Below, piece by piece: positions 54,632-63,849 of a DNA stretch of 64,000 nt. The position numbers and the translations under genes are program-made. The stretch's first letter is position 1, and every line of letters begins with the position of its first letter. Below the pieces are notes generated by a model. It ran no database searches. It was not told where the DNA came from and saw only the letters and a program-made list of their open reading frames with translations. Where the stretch lies: contig CBDCDL010000002.1 in assembly GCA_965215345.1 (NCBI GenBank), positions 620,001 through 684,000 on the forward strand, written 5' to 3'. Source of the stretch: CATQHW01 sp965215345. Its GTDB lineage: Bacteria; Spirochaetota; Spirochaetia; SZUA-6; Bin103.

Positions 54632-56971
54632 ATGCTGACCGAAGACCGGCTGGAAACCGGCTGGACCACCACCGAGGAGGATCGCGCGGCAACGGCGGAG
54701 CTGGCGGCGCGCATCCCCGCGCGCATCTTCGACGCTCACATGCATCTCTATGATATAGAACATTTTCCGAGGGTTGGCCCGATGCTGAAATGGGGGCCGG
54801 AGCGGGTTGGCCTTGACGACTGGCGGGACTTGGTCGGCGCGCAGCTCGGCGGCCCCGAGCGGATGGCGGGCGCCCTGGTCCTGCCCTTTCCCGCACCGGA
54901 GCTGCCGACCGGTCCGAAGAACGAGTACGTCGCCGAACAGACCATCGGCCATCCGACCGCCATCCGGGCGTACCTGGTCGCTGCGAGCACCACGTCGGCG
55001 GAGGCGGAAGCAGACCTGGACGGCGAGGGAATCGGCGGCTTCAAGTGCTACCATTGCTACAGTGCCCGCGAGGACACGCAGCAATCCTGCATCGACGAGT
55101 TCCTGCCCGACTGGACGTGGCGGATCGCCGACGAGCGCGGCTGGTTCATCATGCTGCACATCGTGCGCGACCCCGCGCTGGACGACCCGGAGAACCAGCG
55201 CCAGATCCGCGAGAAGTGCGAGCGCTTCCCGAACGCTCGGCTCATCCTGGCGCACGCCGCGCGCGGCTTCCACGGCCCCAACACCACCAGGTCGATCGCC
55301 TCTCTGCGCGGCCTGCAGAACGTCTGGTTCGACACGTCCGCGATCTGCGAGGCGGAGCCCCTGGTCGCCATCCTGGACGAGTTCGGGCCGCGCCGGCTTC
55401 TGTACGGTTCCGACTTTCCGGTCTCACACCAGCGCGGGCGCTCGATCACACTCGGCAGCGGCTTCGCGTGGGTCGCCACCGACCAGGTCGAGTGGAACGA
55501 CCACGCCTTCTTCGGGCAGCCGATCCAGGTCGGCCTGGAGGAGGTGCGCGCCATCCTCCACGCGGCCGACCGGTTCGGACTGAACCAGGCCGACCTGCAG
55601 GACGTGTTCTGCGACAACGCGGAGCGCCTGCTGGGCCTGCGCGCGGTCGACCCCGAGCTGGGCCAGAAGAGCTACGAGCGCGCGCTCACCATCATCCCGC
55701 GCGGCAATCACCTGCTCAGCAAGAACCCGGACCGCATGGCGCCCGGGCAGTGGCCGCCCTACTTCCGGGAGGCGCGCGGCTGCGAGGTGTGGGACGAGGC
55801 GGGACGCCACTTCTTCGACTGCTCCTCGCACGGGATCGGCGCGACCATCCTGGGGTTCCGCGACCCGGACGTCACCCGCGCGGTGATCCGGCGCGTCAGC
55901 CTGGGAAGTTGCTCGACGCTCAACCCGCGCGAGGAGCTGGAGCTGGCCGATCTCCTGTGCGGCCTGCACCCCTGGGCGGAACGCGTGCGGCTGGCGCGCA
56001 CCGGCGGCGAGACCATGGCCGTGGCGGTGCGCATCGCCCGCGCGACCACCGACCGCTCGGTGGTCGCGATCAGCGGCTACCACGGCTGGCACGATTGGTA
56101 CCTGGCGGCCAACCTGGGCGAGAGCGACGCGCTGCGCGGCCACCTGATGCCGGGGCTGGAGCCGCTCGGCGTGCCGCGCGAGCTGCGCGGCACGGCGCAG
56201 GTCTTCGAGTGGGGCGACCTGGAGAAGTTCGACCGCATCATCGCCGAGCACGGCGACCGGCTGGCGGCCGTGGTGATGGAGCCGTGCCGGGGGAAGGACC
56301 CCGACCCCGGCTATCTGGAGCACATCCGCGACGAGGCGCACCGCGTCGGCGCGATGCTGATCTTCGACGAGACCTCCATCGGTTTCCGCCTGGAGCGCGC
56401 CGGGGCGCACGCCCGCTTCGGCGTGAACCCCGACCTGGCCACGTTCGGCAAGAGCCTGGGCAACGGCCACGCCATCGGCGCCGTGATCGGGACCGCGTCC
56501 GCCATGGAGGGCGCCGAGCACTCGTTCATCTCCTCCAGCTACTGGACCGAGGGCGTGGGCCCGGCGGCGGCGGTCGCCGCGGTCAGGAAGATGACGCAGC
56601 AACTCGACGTGCCGGCCCTCGTGGCCGCCGTGGGCGAGCGGGTCAAGGCGGCTTGGCGCCGGCAGGCCGATGCCGCCGGGGTGCCCATGGTGGTCAGCGA
56701 CACCTATCCGTGCATCGCGAGCGCCACCTTCGACCACGAGCAGGCGCGCGAGCTCGGCACGCTGTACACGCACCTGATGCTGGAGCGCGGCTTCCTGGCC
56801 CCGCCGACGATCTACTGCTCGGTGGCGCACACGGTGGAGGTGCTGGACAAATACGAAGAGGCGATGGGGCCGGTCATGGCCGAGCTCGCCGACGCGATCC
56901 ACTCCGGAGACATCGCCGACCGGCTGCGCGGCCCGCTGCCGGTGGAGGGCTTCAGGCGCCTGGTCCGCTGA
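54632..56971 (+). CDS. amidohydrolase fused to class III (GSA-type) aminotransferase
   Basis: A 779-residue two-domain enzyme. Residues about 30-345 are an amidohydrolase-2-like TIM barrel: FDAHMHLYD (metal His pair at 36 and 38), MLHIVRDPALDD, LILAHAARGFHG and LLYGSDFPVSHQRG. Residues about 355-779 are a PLP enzyme of the glutamate-1-semialdehyde aminomutase type: CSSHGIGATILGFRDP, ISGYHGWHDWYLA, LIFDETSIGFRLE, and the PLP Lys in ATFGKSLGNGHAIG (about 607). The joint reaction is unknown; the parts might hydrolyse an amide or decarboxylate and then transaminate. The strong ribosome site fixes the start. The reading frame is continuous, so this is a real fusion. Confidence 0.88.
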   Translation: MLTEDRLETGWTTTEEDRAATAELAARIPARIFDAHMHLYDIEHFPRVGPMLKWGPERVGLDDWRDLVGAQLGGPERMAGALVLPFPAPELPTGPKNEYVAEQTIGHPTAIRAYLVAASTTSAEAEADLDGEGIGGFKCYHCYSAREDTQQSCIDEFLPDWTWRIADERGWFIMLHIVRDPALDDPENQRQIREKCERFPNARLILAHAARGFHGPNTTRSIASLRGLQNVWFDTSAICEAEPLVAILDEFGPRRLLYGSDFPVSHQRGRSITLGSGFAWVATDQVEWNDHAFFGQPIQVGLEEVRAILHAADRFGLNQADLQDVFCDNAERLLGLRAVDPELGQKSYERALTIIPRGNHLLSKNPDRMAPGQWPPYFREARGCEVWDEAGRHFFDCSSHGIGATILGFRDPDVTRAVIRRVSLGSCSTLNPREELELADLLCGLHPWAERVRLARTGGETMAVAVRIARATTDRSVVAISGYHGWHDWYLAANLGESDALRGHLMPGLEPLGVPRELRGTAQVFEWGDLEKFDRIIAEHGDRLAAVVMEPCRGKDPDPGYLEHIRDEAHRVGAMLIFDETSIGFRLERAGAHARFGVNPDLATFGKSLGNGHAIGAVIGTASAMEGAEHSFISSSYWTEGVGPAAAVAAVRKMTQQLDVPALVAAVGERVKAAWRRQADAAGVPMVVSDTYPCIASATFDHEQARELGTLYTHLMLERGFLAPPTIYCSVAHTVEVLDKYEEAMGPVMAELADAIHSGDIADRLRGPLPVEGFRRLVR

Positions 56972-56994
56972 GGTTCACGGACGGACGACGCGAG

Positions 56995-58680
56995 GTGAAT
57001 GACAGCAGTTACGTAGACCTCATCGACAGGCTGCGCGGTCTGCCGGCGGAAACGGAGTGGCTGGAGTTCAAACGCAATCGCTGTGCTCCTCAGGAACTCG
57101 GGGAATACCTGGCCGCGCTGGCGAATTCTGCCTGCGTGGGCGGCAAGCCGACGGGCTACATCCTGTTCGGCATCGACGATGACACCCACAACGTCGTCGG
57201 CACGGCGTTCGATCCGTATACGGCCAAGGGGCGCGGCAATCAGGACCTGCTGCCGTGGCTCGGCGCGGGATTGTATCCCAACGCGGGGTTTGAGCCGCGC
57301 GTCGTCGAGCATCCAGACGGCCGCGTCGTCGTGTTCGAGGTCGGTCCCGCACGGGATCAACCCGTCAGCTTCTACGGCACGGCCTACGTTCGCGTCGGCG
57401 CCAGCAAGACCGAGCTCGGCAGGTATCCTGAGAAAGCACGCGCGATCTGGACGCGTGGCAGTGACTGGTCGGCCGAGCTGTGTGAGCGGGCTGGGCTTGA
57501 CGACCTTGACCCTGAAGCGTTGGTCAAGGCGCGCGAGCAGTTCGTGGTCAAGCACCCGGCGCAGGCTGAGGAGGTCGAGGCGTGGGACGACGCGACGTTC
57601 CTCAACAAGGCGCGGGTGCTGAGGCAAGGCGCGGTGACGAACACCGCGCTGCTGTTGCTGGGACGGCCGGAGTCGTCGGTTCTGCTCGCGCCAGCGGTTG
57701 CCAAGATCACCTGGGTGCTCAAGGACGACAGTAATCGCGAGTTGGACTACGCGCACATCGGCCCCCCGTTACTGGTATCCGGGGACCACCTGCTGGAGCG
57801 CGTGCGGAATCTGACCGTGCGGACGCTTCCGAGTGGGACCCTGTTCCCGCAGGAAATCACCCAATACGACACGTGGGTGATCCGTGAGGCGCTCCACAAT
57901 GGCATCGCTCACCAGGACTATGCTCTGCGCGGGCGTGTCGTCGTCGTCGAGTTCCCCGATCGCGTCCTGATGACCAACGTCGGCGACTTCCTGCCCGGTG
58001 ACGTCGAGACGGTCATCCGGCAGGACGCCCCCCAAGCTATCTACCGCAACCCGTTCCTGACCGACGCAATGGTCGAGCTGAACCTGATCGACACTCAGGG
58101 AGGCGGTATCAAGCGCATGTTCGAAACGCAAAGGAGGCGTTCGATGCCGCTACCGGACTATGATCTGACTGACACGAGCCGCGTGGCCGTAACCATCCAC
58201 GGACGCATCCTTGACGAGCATTACACGAGGCTGCTGATGGAACGGTCCGACCTGGACCTCGACCAAGTCATGCTCCTGGACCGGGTGCAGAAGCGGCAAC
58301 GCATCGACCGGGACGGACATCACCGTCTGAAGACGGCCGGTTTGGTGGAGGGCCGCTACCCGAACCTGACGGTCGCCGAGTCCGTGGCCGGAGCGAATGG
58401 CAACGCCGGCCGCCACATCCGGGAACGCGGTTTCGACAATCAGTACTACGTGGACGTGATCTACGCTCACGTGCGCAAGCATGGCCCGGTCGACCGCCGG
58501 AGTATCGATCGAGCCCTGACGCCGAAGCTTCCGGCTCGGCTGACGGACGAACAGAAGCGGGCGAAGGTCAGTAATCTCTTGCAGTACTTGCGCATCTCCG
58601 GGAAGGTCGTGAACCAGGGAACTCGCTCGCGGCCCGCATGGGTGGTCAGCGGACTCGCACCCGGGGATGGACCTCCTTAA
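56995..58680 (+). CDS. AlbA_2 (Schlafen-like) ATP-binding protein, putative transcriptional regulator
   Basis: A 561-residue protein from a GTG. The N-terminal AlbA_2/Schlafen domain has ETEWLEFKRNRCAPQELGEY and TGYILFGIDDDTHNVVGTAF. A GHKL-like ATP-binding region follows (WVIREALHNGIAHQDYALRG, MTNVGDFLPGDVETVI, GGGIKRMFETQRRR), and the C-terminus looks winged-helix-like (YVDVIYAHVRKHGPVDRRSI). Members regulate transcription or act in stress and defence; none is specific. It lies 23 bases after the fusion gene. Confidence 0.88.
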   Translation: MNDSSYVDLIDRLRGLPAETEWLEFKRNRCAPQELGEYLAALANSACVGGKPTGYILFGIDDDTHNVVGTAFDPYTAKGRGNQDLLPWLGAGLYPNAGFEPRVVEHPDGRVVVFEVGPARDQPVSFYGTAYVRVGASKTELGRYPEKARAIWTRGSDWSAELCERAGLDDLDPEALVKAREQFVVKHPAQAEEVEAWDDATFLNKARVLRQGAVTNTALLLLGRPESSVLLAPAVAKITWVLKDDSNRELDYAHIGPPLLVSGDHLLERVRNLTVRTLPSGTLFPQEITQYDTWVIREALHNGIAHQDYALRGRVVVVEFPDRVLMTNVGDFLPGDVETVIRQDAPQAIYRNPFLTDAMVELNLIDTQGGGIKRMFETQRRRSMPLPDYDLTDTSRVAVTIHGRILDEHYTRLLMERSDLDLDQVMLLDRVQKRQRIDRDGHHRLKTAGLVEGRYPNLTVAESVAGANGNAGRHIRERGFDNQYYVDVIYAHVRKHGPVDRRSIDRALTPKLPARLTDEQKRAKVSNLLQYLRISGKVVNQGTRSRPAWVVSGLAPGDGPP

Positions 58681-58883
58681 ATTGGATGAAGCATCAGACG
58701 CTTTCTTTAGAAAAGGGATCGTCACCGGCTATCAGATCAATTCATTCTATAACAAGGCATTGCTTCTTTATTGAAGATCGGTCCATCGCAGCGGTTTCAA
58801 TAAAGGGACCGTCCGCAGGCGAGTGCCTCAGGGTCAGGTTCGCTGCCGCCGGGCCAGCGGTAGACTGAGCGGAGACCGATCAG
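58681..58883. other. AT-rich intergenic island with an inverted repeat
   Basis: A 203-base gap between convergent genes, with the first 125 bases clearly richer in A+T than the surroundings. It holds a perfect 10-bp inverted repeat (listed separately) and no ORF worth naming. It may be a remnant of foreign DNA or a bidirectional transcription end. Confidence 0.6.
58766..58805. repeat. perfect 10-bp inverted repeat, 20-base spacer
   Basis: CTTTATTGAA (58766-58775) and TTCAATAAAG (58796-58805) are exact reverse complements. Two further G-T pairs could extend the RNA stem. It lies between the ends of the AlbA_2 gene (+) and the Fic gene (-). An AT-only-type stem is weak as a terminator; an operator or recombination site is an alternative. 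Confidence 0.7.
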
Positions 58884-59985
58884 CTACCCGACTGCCCGGT
58901 CCTGAACCTCGGCGATGCGGTAACTGGTGCGCTTGCTGCCGCCGGGGTTGCGGATCAGGAGGCGTCGCGCGAGCAGGTCGTTGATGTCGCGTTGCGCCGT
59001 GGCGATGGAGCACTTCCCCAGAGTCGCCCACTTCTTCGCCGTCAGCTTGCCGACGAAGCGGTGCATGACCCGGTCGAGCACGGCCTTCTGCCGAGCGGAG
59101 AACGGCTCATGCGCATGGCGCCGCCAGAACGCCGCTCTGGCGAGGACGGCGCCGTGCTCGGTTTCGGCCTCGCCGATGGCACTGCCGAAGCACGCGACGA
59201 ACCACGCCAGCCACTCGGTGATGTCCAATGTCCCTCGTTGCGTCGTCTCCAGCGTCCGGTAATAACGCGATCGCTCCCGCCGGATCTGCGCCGATACGCT
59301 ATAGAATCGCCGGCCCGTTCCTTCCATCTGCGCCAGAGCCAGATCGGCGATGGCGCGGGCGATCCGGCCGTTGCCGTCATCGAACGGGTGGATGGTGACG
59401 AACCACAGGTGCGCGACGGCGCTGCTCAGCAAGCCGTCGATCGAGGGACGGCCGTTGAACCATGAGAGAAAAACCGATCCATCTCGACCGCGACACGCTC
59501 GGCCGGAGGCGCTTCATAGTGGACACGTTGCCGGCCCATGGGGCCGGAAACCACGCGCATCGGCCCCTCCCGGTCGGTTCGCCAATCGGCGATCGTGATC
59601 TTGCGGACGCCGGAGTAGCCGGTCGGAAACAGCGCCGCGTGCCATCCTGGCAGACGTTCCGCGCTCAGTGGCCGGTCGTGATGCCAGGTGGCGTCGACCA
59701 CCACGTCAGCGGTGCGGTCGGCGACCGACACGCCGAGACGCCGGGCGACTGACGACCGCACGCTGGCAGCGTCCAGCGTCTCCCCTTCGATCTCCGAGGT
59801 CTTCACGACGTCCTCGGTCGTCGCGTGCAGTTCCGATTCGACCATGAGGTCGAACCCGAGTTGGCTCATCGTGCCCGGCAGCCGTCCCTGGCGGGCTCTG
59901 GCGTCGGCCAGTGGCGTCAGCAGCGCATCGGCGCGTCCCAGCGAAACGCCGGCCAGTCGGCCCGCTCCCAGAGATACAACGACAT
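58884..59985 (-). pseudogene. Fic-family protein broken by two frameshifts
   Basis: The pieces in order are MSLYLWERADWPAFRWDAP from ATG 59985 (the Fic N-terminal domain), then in a second frame LLTPLADARARQGRLPGTMS and ATTEDVVKTSEIEGETLD (the S/T-xx-x-E(G)-like inhibitory region SEIEGE) to MDRFF, and in a third frame SWFNGRPSIDGLLSSAVAHL with the active site HPFDDGNGRIARAI. The breaks are near 59929 and at a five-T run near 59470. A C-terminal winged helix (CSIATAQRDINDLLARRLLI) is intact. Repairing each needs about one base. Fic enzymes AMPylate target proteins. Whether it is decayed or only mis-assembled cannot be told here. Confidence 0.85.
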
Positions 59986-60065
59986 TCTCCGCATTGAACT
60001 AAACCGCTTCGCGGTAGGGGGCGGCGTCTGCCGTCGCGAGTCGGGATCCCTTCCCAACCCCCACG

Positions 60066-60690
60066 CCTACATCCTGTACGTCAAGACGCTCGACAAGGAC
60101 TGGAACATCGAGCACATCCCGTTCGCCAAGCGGCCCAAGAAGCTGCCGCTGGTCTTGAGCCAGGACGAGGTGCGCGCCGTACTCGAAGCGATCACCGACC
60201 CTCAGAACCGCCTCATCGCCATGACCCTGTATGCGGCAGGGCTGCGCGTGTCCGAGGCGGTCTCCCTGAGGATCGCGGACATCGACAGCAAGCGGATGAT
60301 GATTCACGTCGTTCAAGGCAAGGGCCGCAAGGATCGTTTGGTGACGCTCTCCCCGCTGCTCCTGCAGAACTTGCGCTGCCACGTCAGACGCTATCGGCCC
60401 CGCTCCTGGCTGTTTCCCAGCAGGCAGTATCGCGACCGCCACGTCACCAGGGACACGGTGGCACACGCCATTACCGCGGTCCGCCACGTCGTCGTCGGCA
60501 AGCCCGTGACCCGCATACCCTGCGCCACTGTTTCGCCACCCATCTGCTGGAATCCGGCACCGATCTGCGCACCGTCCAGGCGTTGCTCGGACATGCCTCG
60601 ATCAAGAGCACCGTGATCTACACCCACGTGACCCGCAAGCGCATCACCGCCATCGACAGCCCTCTGGAGTCGTTGCCACCGCTGCGCTGA
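60066..60690 (+). pseudogene. tyrosine recombinase fragment, N-terminus lost and one frameshift
   Basis: Catalytic-domain text is clear: KKLPLVLSQDEVRAVLEAIT, LYAAGLRVSEAVSLRIADID (first Arg), VVQGKGRKDRLVTL (Lys), then after a frame change HTLRHCFATHLLESGTDLRT (H-x-x-R) and LLGHASIKSTVIYTHVTRKR (final His and Tyr). The shift is at about 60513; adding one C to the CCC there restores VTPHTLRHCF. The N-terminal core-binding domain is missing before about 60066, where the sequence meets the Fic gene's 5' side. Recombinases of this kind accompany IS91-like transposases, which is what follows. Confidence 0.85.
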
Positions 60691-60697
60691 ACGACCC

Positions 60698-61401
60698 GTG
60701 CACCCGCCACCGTTCGAGGTGGCCGACGTCATCCGTACCCTGGCCTCTGCTGACGGGACCCTACCGGGCTTGCGGGTGTCGACGGCACAACTGCGCGTCC
60801 TCAACGATCTGGCTGCCTGCCGCACCGCCAAGCTCGGCGGCCATCTCGACGCCTGCGATGCCTGTGGCGAGCTGCGCGTATCGTACAACTCCTGCCGCAA
60901 TCGTCACTGCCCGAAGTGCCAAGCCCACCAGCGCGCCGCCTGGCTGGAAGATCGCTGCGAAGATCTGCTGCCCGTCCCGTATTTCCACGTCGTGTTCACC
61001 CTGCCCGCCGAGCTCGCGCCGCTGGCGCTGCAGAACAGACGCGAACTCTACGGCCTGCTGTTCGCCACGGCCGCCGATACCCTCAAGACGATCGCGGCCG
61101 ACCCGAAGCATCTCGGTGCTGCTATCGGCTTCATCGCCGTGCTGCACACCTGGGGGCAGACGCTGACACACCATCCCCATCTCCACTGCGTCATCCCGGG
61201 CGGTGGGGTGTCCACCGACGCTGCCAACTGGATATCCTGCCGAGACCGGTTCTTCCTTCCGGTCCGCGTCCTCTCGCGCCTCTTTCGAGGCAAGATGCTG
61301 GCGGCGTTGCAGCAACGCTTCGATGCCGGCCGTCTCCAATTCCACGGCGCCCTTGCTGACTTGGCAGATCGTGGCCGTTTCCGATCGCTCTGCGATCAAC
61401 T
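60698..61401 (+). pseudogene. IS91-family transposase, 5' part, interrupted by IS66
   Basis: Starts at a GTG and encodes the zinc-binding region CDACGELRVSYNSCRNRHCPKCQ and the FHVVFTLPAELAPLALQNRR, LHTWGQTLTHHPHLHCVIPG parts of IS91-like transposases (the HHPHLH holds the HUH motif). It reads up to FRSLCDQL, where an IS66 element is inserted. The frame resumes after the element at 63858 (RNKPWVVYAKPPFGGPEQVL). The IS91-like transposase is therefore inactive in this copy. Confidence 0.92.
61394..61401 (+). repeat. target-site duplication, left copy
   Basis: GATCAACT directly precedes the IS66 left end and is repeated right after its right end at 63850-63857. Eight bases is the usual duplication length for IS66-family elements. 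Confidence 0.95.
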
Positions 61402-61425
61402 GTAAGCGACCGGCGAAACCAGTCT

Positions 61426-63066
61426 CTATGAAGCCGGCGGCGGCGGACGTGCAGTGGGCAGGAGTGTAAGGTAGTCAGCGCGGGTGCGCGCATGGGGCAG
61501 CTTCTCGAAGAGCTCGCGCAGATACCAGTACGGCTCGTGGCGGTTGGCCTTGGCGGTCTCGATCAGGCTGTACAGGATCGCGCTCGCCGCCGCTCCGCGC
61601 GGGCTTCCAGAGAACAGCCAGTTCTTTCGGCCCACCACGAACGGCCGGATCGCCTGCTCGCAGGCGTTGTTGTCCGGCGTGAGCTGCGGGTGTTCCAGAT
61701 AGCGGATCAGCTTCGGCCACTCACCGAGCGCGAAGGCGACCGCCTTGCCGAGCGCCGAGCCGGGCAGCACCTGATCGCGTTTGTCCTGCAGCCAGCGGTG
61801 GAACGTGTCGAGCACCGGCTGTACCTGTGCGCGCCGCGCGGCCACGAACCCCGCCGGATCCTCCTTGCGGTGCTTCGCTAGCTGCGCCTCGGCGCGGTAC
61901 AGCTTGGCGATGAACCCCAGCGCTTGCAGCGCCGCTCCGACGCGGCCGGACACCTTGCCCAGCGCGTCGGCGGCCTCTTTGAACGCTCGGCGCACGTGCG
62001 CCCAACAGCCCACGTGCACGATGCCGGGCTGCGCGCACGGACGCGTGTAGCCGTCGTAGCCGTCGGTCTGCACGTAGCCTTGGTAGTCGTCGATGATCTG
62101 GAAGGCCACCCGCGCGGCGCGGCTGGGCTCATAGCGATAGACCAGCACCGGCTCATCAGGCGGGCCGCCGCGGGCCACCCACACGTAGCTGAGATCGGTG
62201 TTGGCGCGCTCGTGCTCCTTGAGCACCTGCACGGTGGTCTCGTCGATCTGCAGCGTCGGCCCACTGCGCAGCTTGTCGAGCAACGCCGCCATCAACGGCT
62301 GGCAGGCGCCGGCGGCCGCGATCATCCAGTCCGACATCGTGCGCCGCGACAACTCGACTCCAAGGCGCGCGAACTGCCGCTCCTGCCGATACAGCGGCAG
62401 CGCGTCGCAGAACTTCGCCGTGGCGATGAACGCCAGCAGCCCCTCCGAGGCCAGGCCCTTCGGGATCAGCGCCGCTGGCGGCGGCGCCACCCGGACCGCC
62501 GGATGCCCTTCGTCGCCGGAGCCCTCGCAGTGATGGCAGGCGTACTTGGGCCGCACCGTGCGGATCACCTGCACCTGCGGCGGGATCACGTCGAGCTTCT
62601 CGGAGGTGTCCTCGCCGATGCGCACCAAGCGGTGGCCGCACTCACACTGCTTGTCCTGCTCGGTCAGGTCGATGACCTGCTCGACGCGCGGCAGCGCCTG
62701 CGGCAGCGGTCTGCGCCGCGGGCGACGGCGGGTTCGCTCAAGCACTTCGGCGGTCGCCTCATCCGGGGGCGGCTCAGCGGGCGCTTGGTCCTCTGGGGGG
62801 TCGGTGTCGGCGGCGTGTTCGACCTCATCGAACAGCCGGATCTGCTGCAGCTCGGCGGCGGTGAGTTGTTCGCTGCTGCGGCCGTACAGCTTGTTCTTGA
62901 ACCACGCCACCTGCTCTTCGTAGAGATCCAGCTTCTTGTTCAGTGCTCGGAGTTTCGTGTCCAGCTCACCGTTTTTCGCCGTCAGCTCGTCCTTCTCCAG
63001 GATCAGACGGCGATTCTCTTCGCGCAACGCATCGCGTTGTTCGGCGACCGGTAGAGCGCTGGACAT
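61426..63066 (-). CDS. tnpC: IS66 transposase TnpC (DDE)
   Basis: A 546-residue intact transposase. It has an N-terminal leucine-zipper-like coiled coil (residues about 10-55), AWFKNKLYGRSSEQL, a zinc finger (CECGHRL and CHHCEGS), and the catalytic acids in LQIDETTVQVL, VQTDGYDGYTRP and NNACEQAIRPFVVGRKNWLF. The C-terminal segment SGSPRGAAASAILYSLIETA is typical. It catalyses transposition of the element with the help of TnpA and TnpB. Confidence 0.97.
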   Translation of the reverse strand: MSSALPVAEQRDALREENRRLILEKDELTAKNGELDTKLRALNKKLDLYEEQVAWFKNKLYGRSSEQLTAAELQQIRLFDEVEHAADTDPPEDQAPAEPPPDEATAEVLERTRRRPRRRPLPQALPRVEQVIDLTEQDKQCECGHRLVRIGEDTSEKLDVIPPQVQVIRTVRPKYACHHCEGSGDEGHPAVRVAPPPAALIPKGLASEGLLAFIATAKFCDALPLYRQERQFARLGVELSRRTMSDWMIAAAGACQPLMAALLDKLRSGPTLQIDETTVQVLKEHERANTDLSYVWVARGGPPDEPVLVYRYEPSRAARVAFQIIDDYQGYVQTDGYDGYTRPCAQPGIVHVGCWAHVRRAFKEAADALGKVSGRVGAALQALGFIAKLYRAEAQLAKHRKEDPAGFVAARRAQVQPVLDTFHRWLQDKRDQVLPGSALGKAVAFALGEWPKLIRYLEHPQLTPDNNACEQAIRPFVVGRKNWLFSGSPRGAAASAILYSLIETAKANRHEPYWYLRELFEKLPHARTRADYLTLLPTARPPPPAS

Positions 63067-63109
63067 ATCGATACCATAGCACGAAATACGCCGAACATGT
63101 CAACCCCTT

Positions 63110-63463
63110 TCAGGCGATTTCCCGGTACCGAAGCTCCGCGTGTTCGTGCCAGAAATCGATGCCGGTCAGCAGCATCCGAAGCTGCTTGACATCGATCTCC
63201 CGGCGCGCCTCAGCCGCCGTTCGCGGCCACGGAAAACGCCCTTTCTCCAGCCGCTTCATCCACAGACAGAATCCCGTGCGGTCCCAGTACACCGCCTTCA
63301 GGACCCGCCGCTGCGCGTTGCAGAATACGAACAGCGCCGCCTCGAACGGACTCAGCTGCATCTGCTCCTGCACCTCAAGCACCAGCCCGTTGATCTGCTT
63401 GCGCAGGTCGGTCGCCCCCGGCCGTACGAAGATCCGCGCCGTGCCCAGTTGCAGATGAATCAT
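63110..63463 (-). CDS. tnpB: IS66 accessory protein TnpB
   Basis: A 117-residue protein starting MIHLQLGTARIFVRPGATDL, with RKQINGLVLEVQEQM and the family core FVFCNAQRRVLKAVYWDRTG and CLWMKRLEKGRFPWP. It is essential for IS66 transposition, with an unknown mechanism. The start overlaps the tnpA stop (ATGA). Confidence 0.97.
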   Translation of the reverse strand: MIHLQLGTARIFVRPGATDLRKQINGLVLEVQEQMQLSPFEAALFVFCNAQRRVLKAVYWDRTGFCLWMKRLEKGRFPWPRTAAEARREIDVKQLRMLLTGIDFWHEHAELRYREIA

Positions 63464-63777
63464 CTCAGGCTCTCCAGCACCGCCAGCACCTCGCGCAGAT
63501 GGTCCGCACGCAGATTCGGCCTCAGCCTCAGCACGTACCGCTCGCCCACCACCAATTCGATGGCCGCCCCCTGCTCGACGTTCCCGCCGCCCATCGGCTC
63601 CAGTTCCACCAACCGTTGCCCCGGCGGCTGCGGCTGCTGCGACGGCGACAGCTTGCCCGCCCAACGGCACAGCGACCAGTACGGCACCCCGTGCTGCTCG
63701 CAGTACGCCTTCTTCGTCAGCCCGCTGCCCCGCCACGTTTCCACATGCCGGCTCCAGTACTCGCGTCCTTGCTGCAT
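63460..63777 (-). CDS. tnpA: IS66 accessory protein TnpA
   Basis: A 105-residue protein with an N-terminal helix-turn-helix region (WRGSGLTKKAYCEQHGVPYW, SLCRWAGKL) and a small C-terminal part (LVVGERYVLRLRPNLRADHL). This is the usual first gene of IS66 elements and probably binds DNA. It begins 72 bases inside the right end of the element. Confidence 0.93.
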   Translation of the reverse strand: MQQGREYWSRHVETWRGSGLTKKAYCEQHGVPYWSLCRWAGKLSPSQQPQPPGQRLVELEPMGGGNVEQGAAIELVVGERYVLRLRPNLRADHLREVLAVLESLR

Positions 63778-63849
63778 CGTTCGTCCCTCCTACCGGGACG
63801 ATCGCCCGTTCCTATCCTTCTCGTAAGGTGGGGTTCAGCGGACGCTTAC

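Larger units (their letters stand above)
61402..63849. mobile_element. complete IS66-family insertion sequence, 2448 bp
   Basis: The left end is GTAAGCGACCGGCGAAACC and the right end, read inward, is GTAAGCGTCCGCTGAACCC; GTAAGCG is the typical IS66 terminus, and 14 of the 19 bases match. It is flanked by an 8-bp direct repeat. It carries tnpA, tnpB and tnpC on the - strand, all intact, so it looks recently active. It splits an IS91-like transposase gene. Confidence 0.97.

Noticed and set aside
55045..56994. 1211-codon ORF that includes the AlbA_2 protein
   Set aside because: Only the part after 56995 looks like protein; the rest is the Arg-rich off-frame of the fusion gene.
60001..60065. N-terminal domain of the tyrosine recombinase
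   Set aside because: The open frame continues upstream but is antisense to the Fic gene and lacks the SAM-like core-binding helices.
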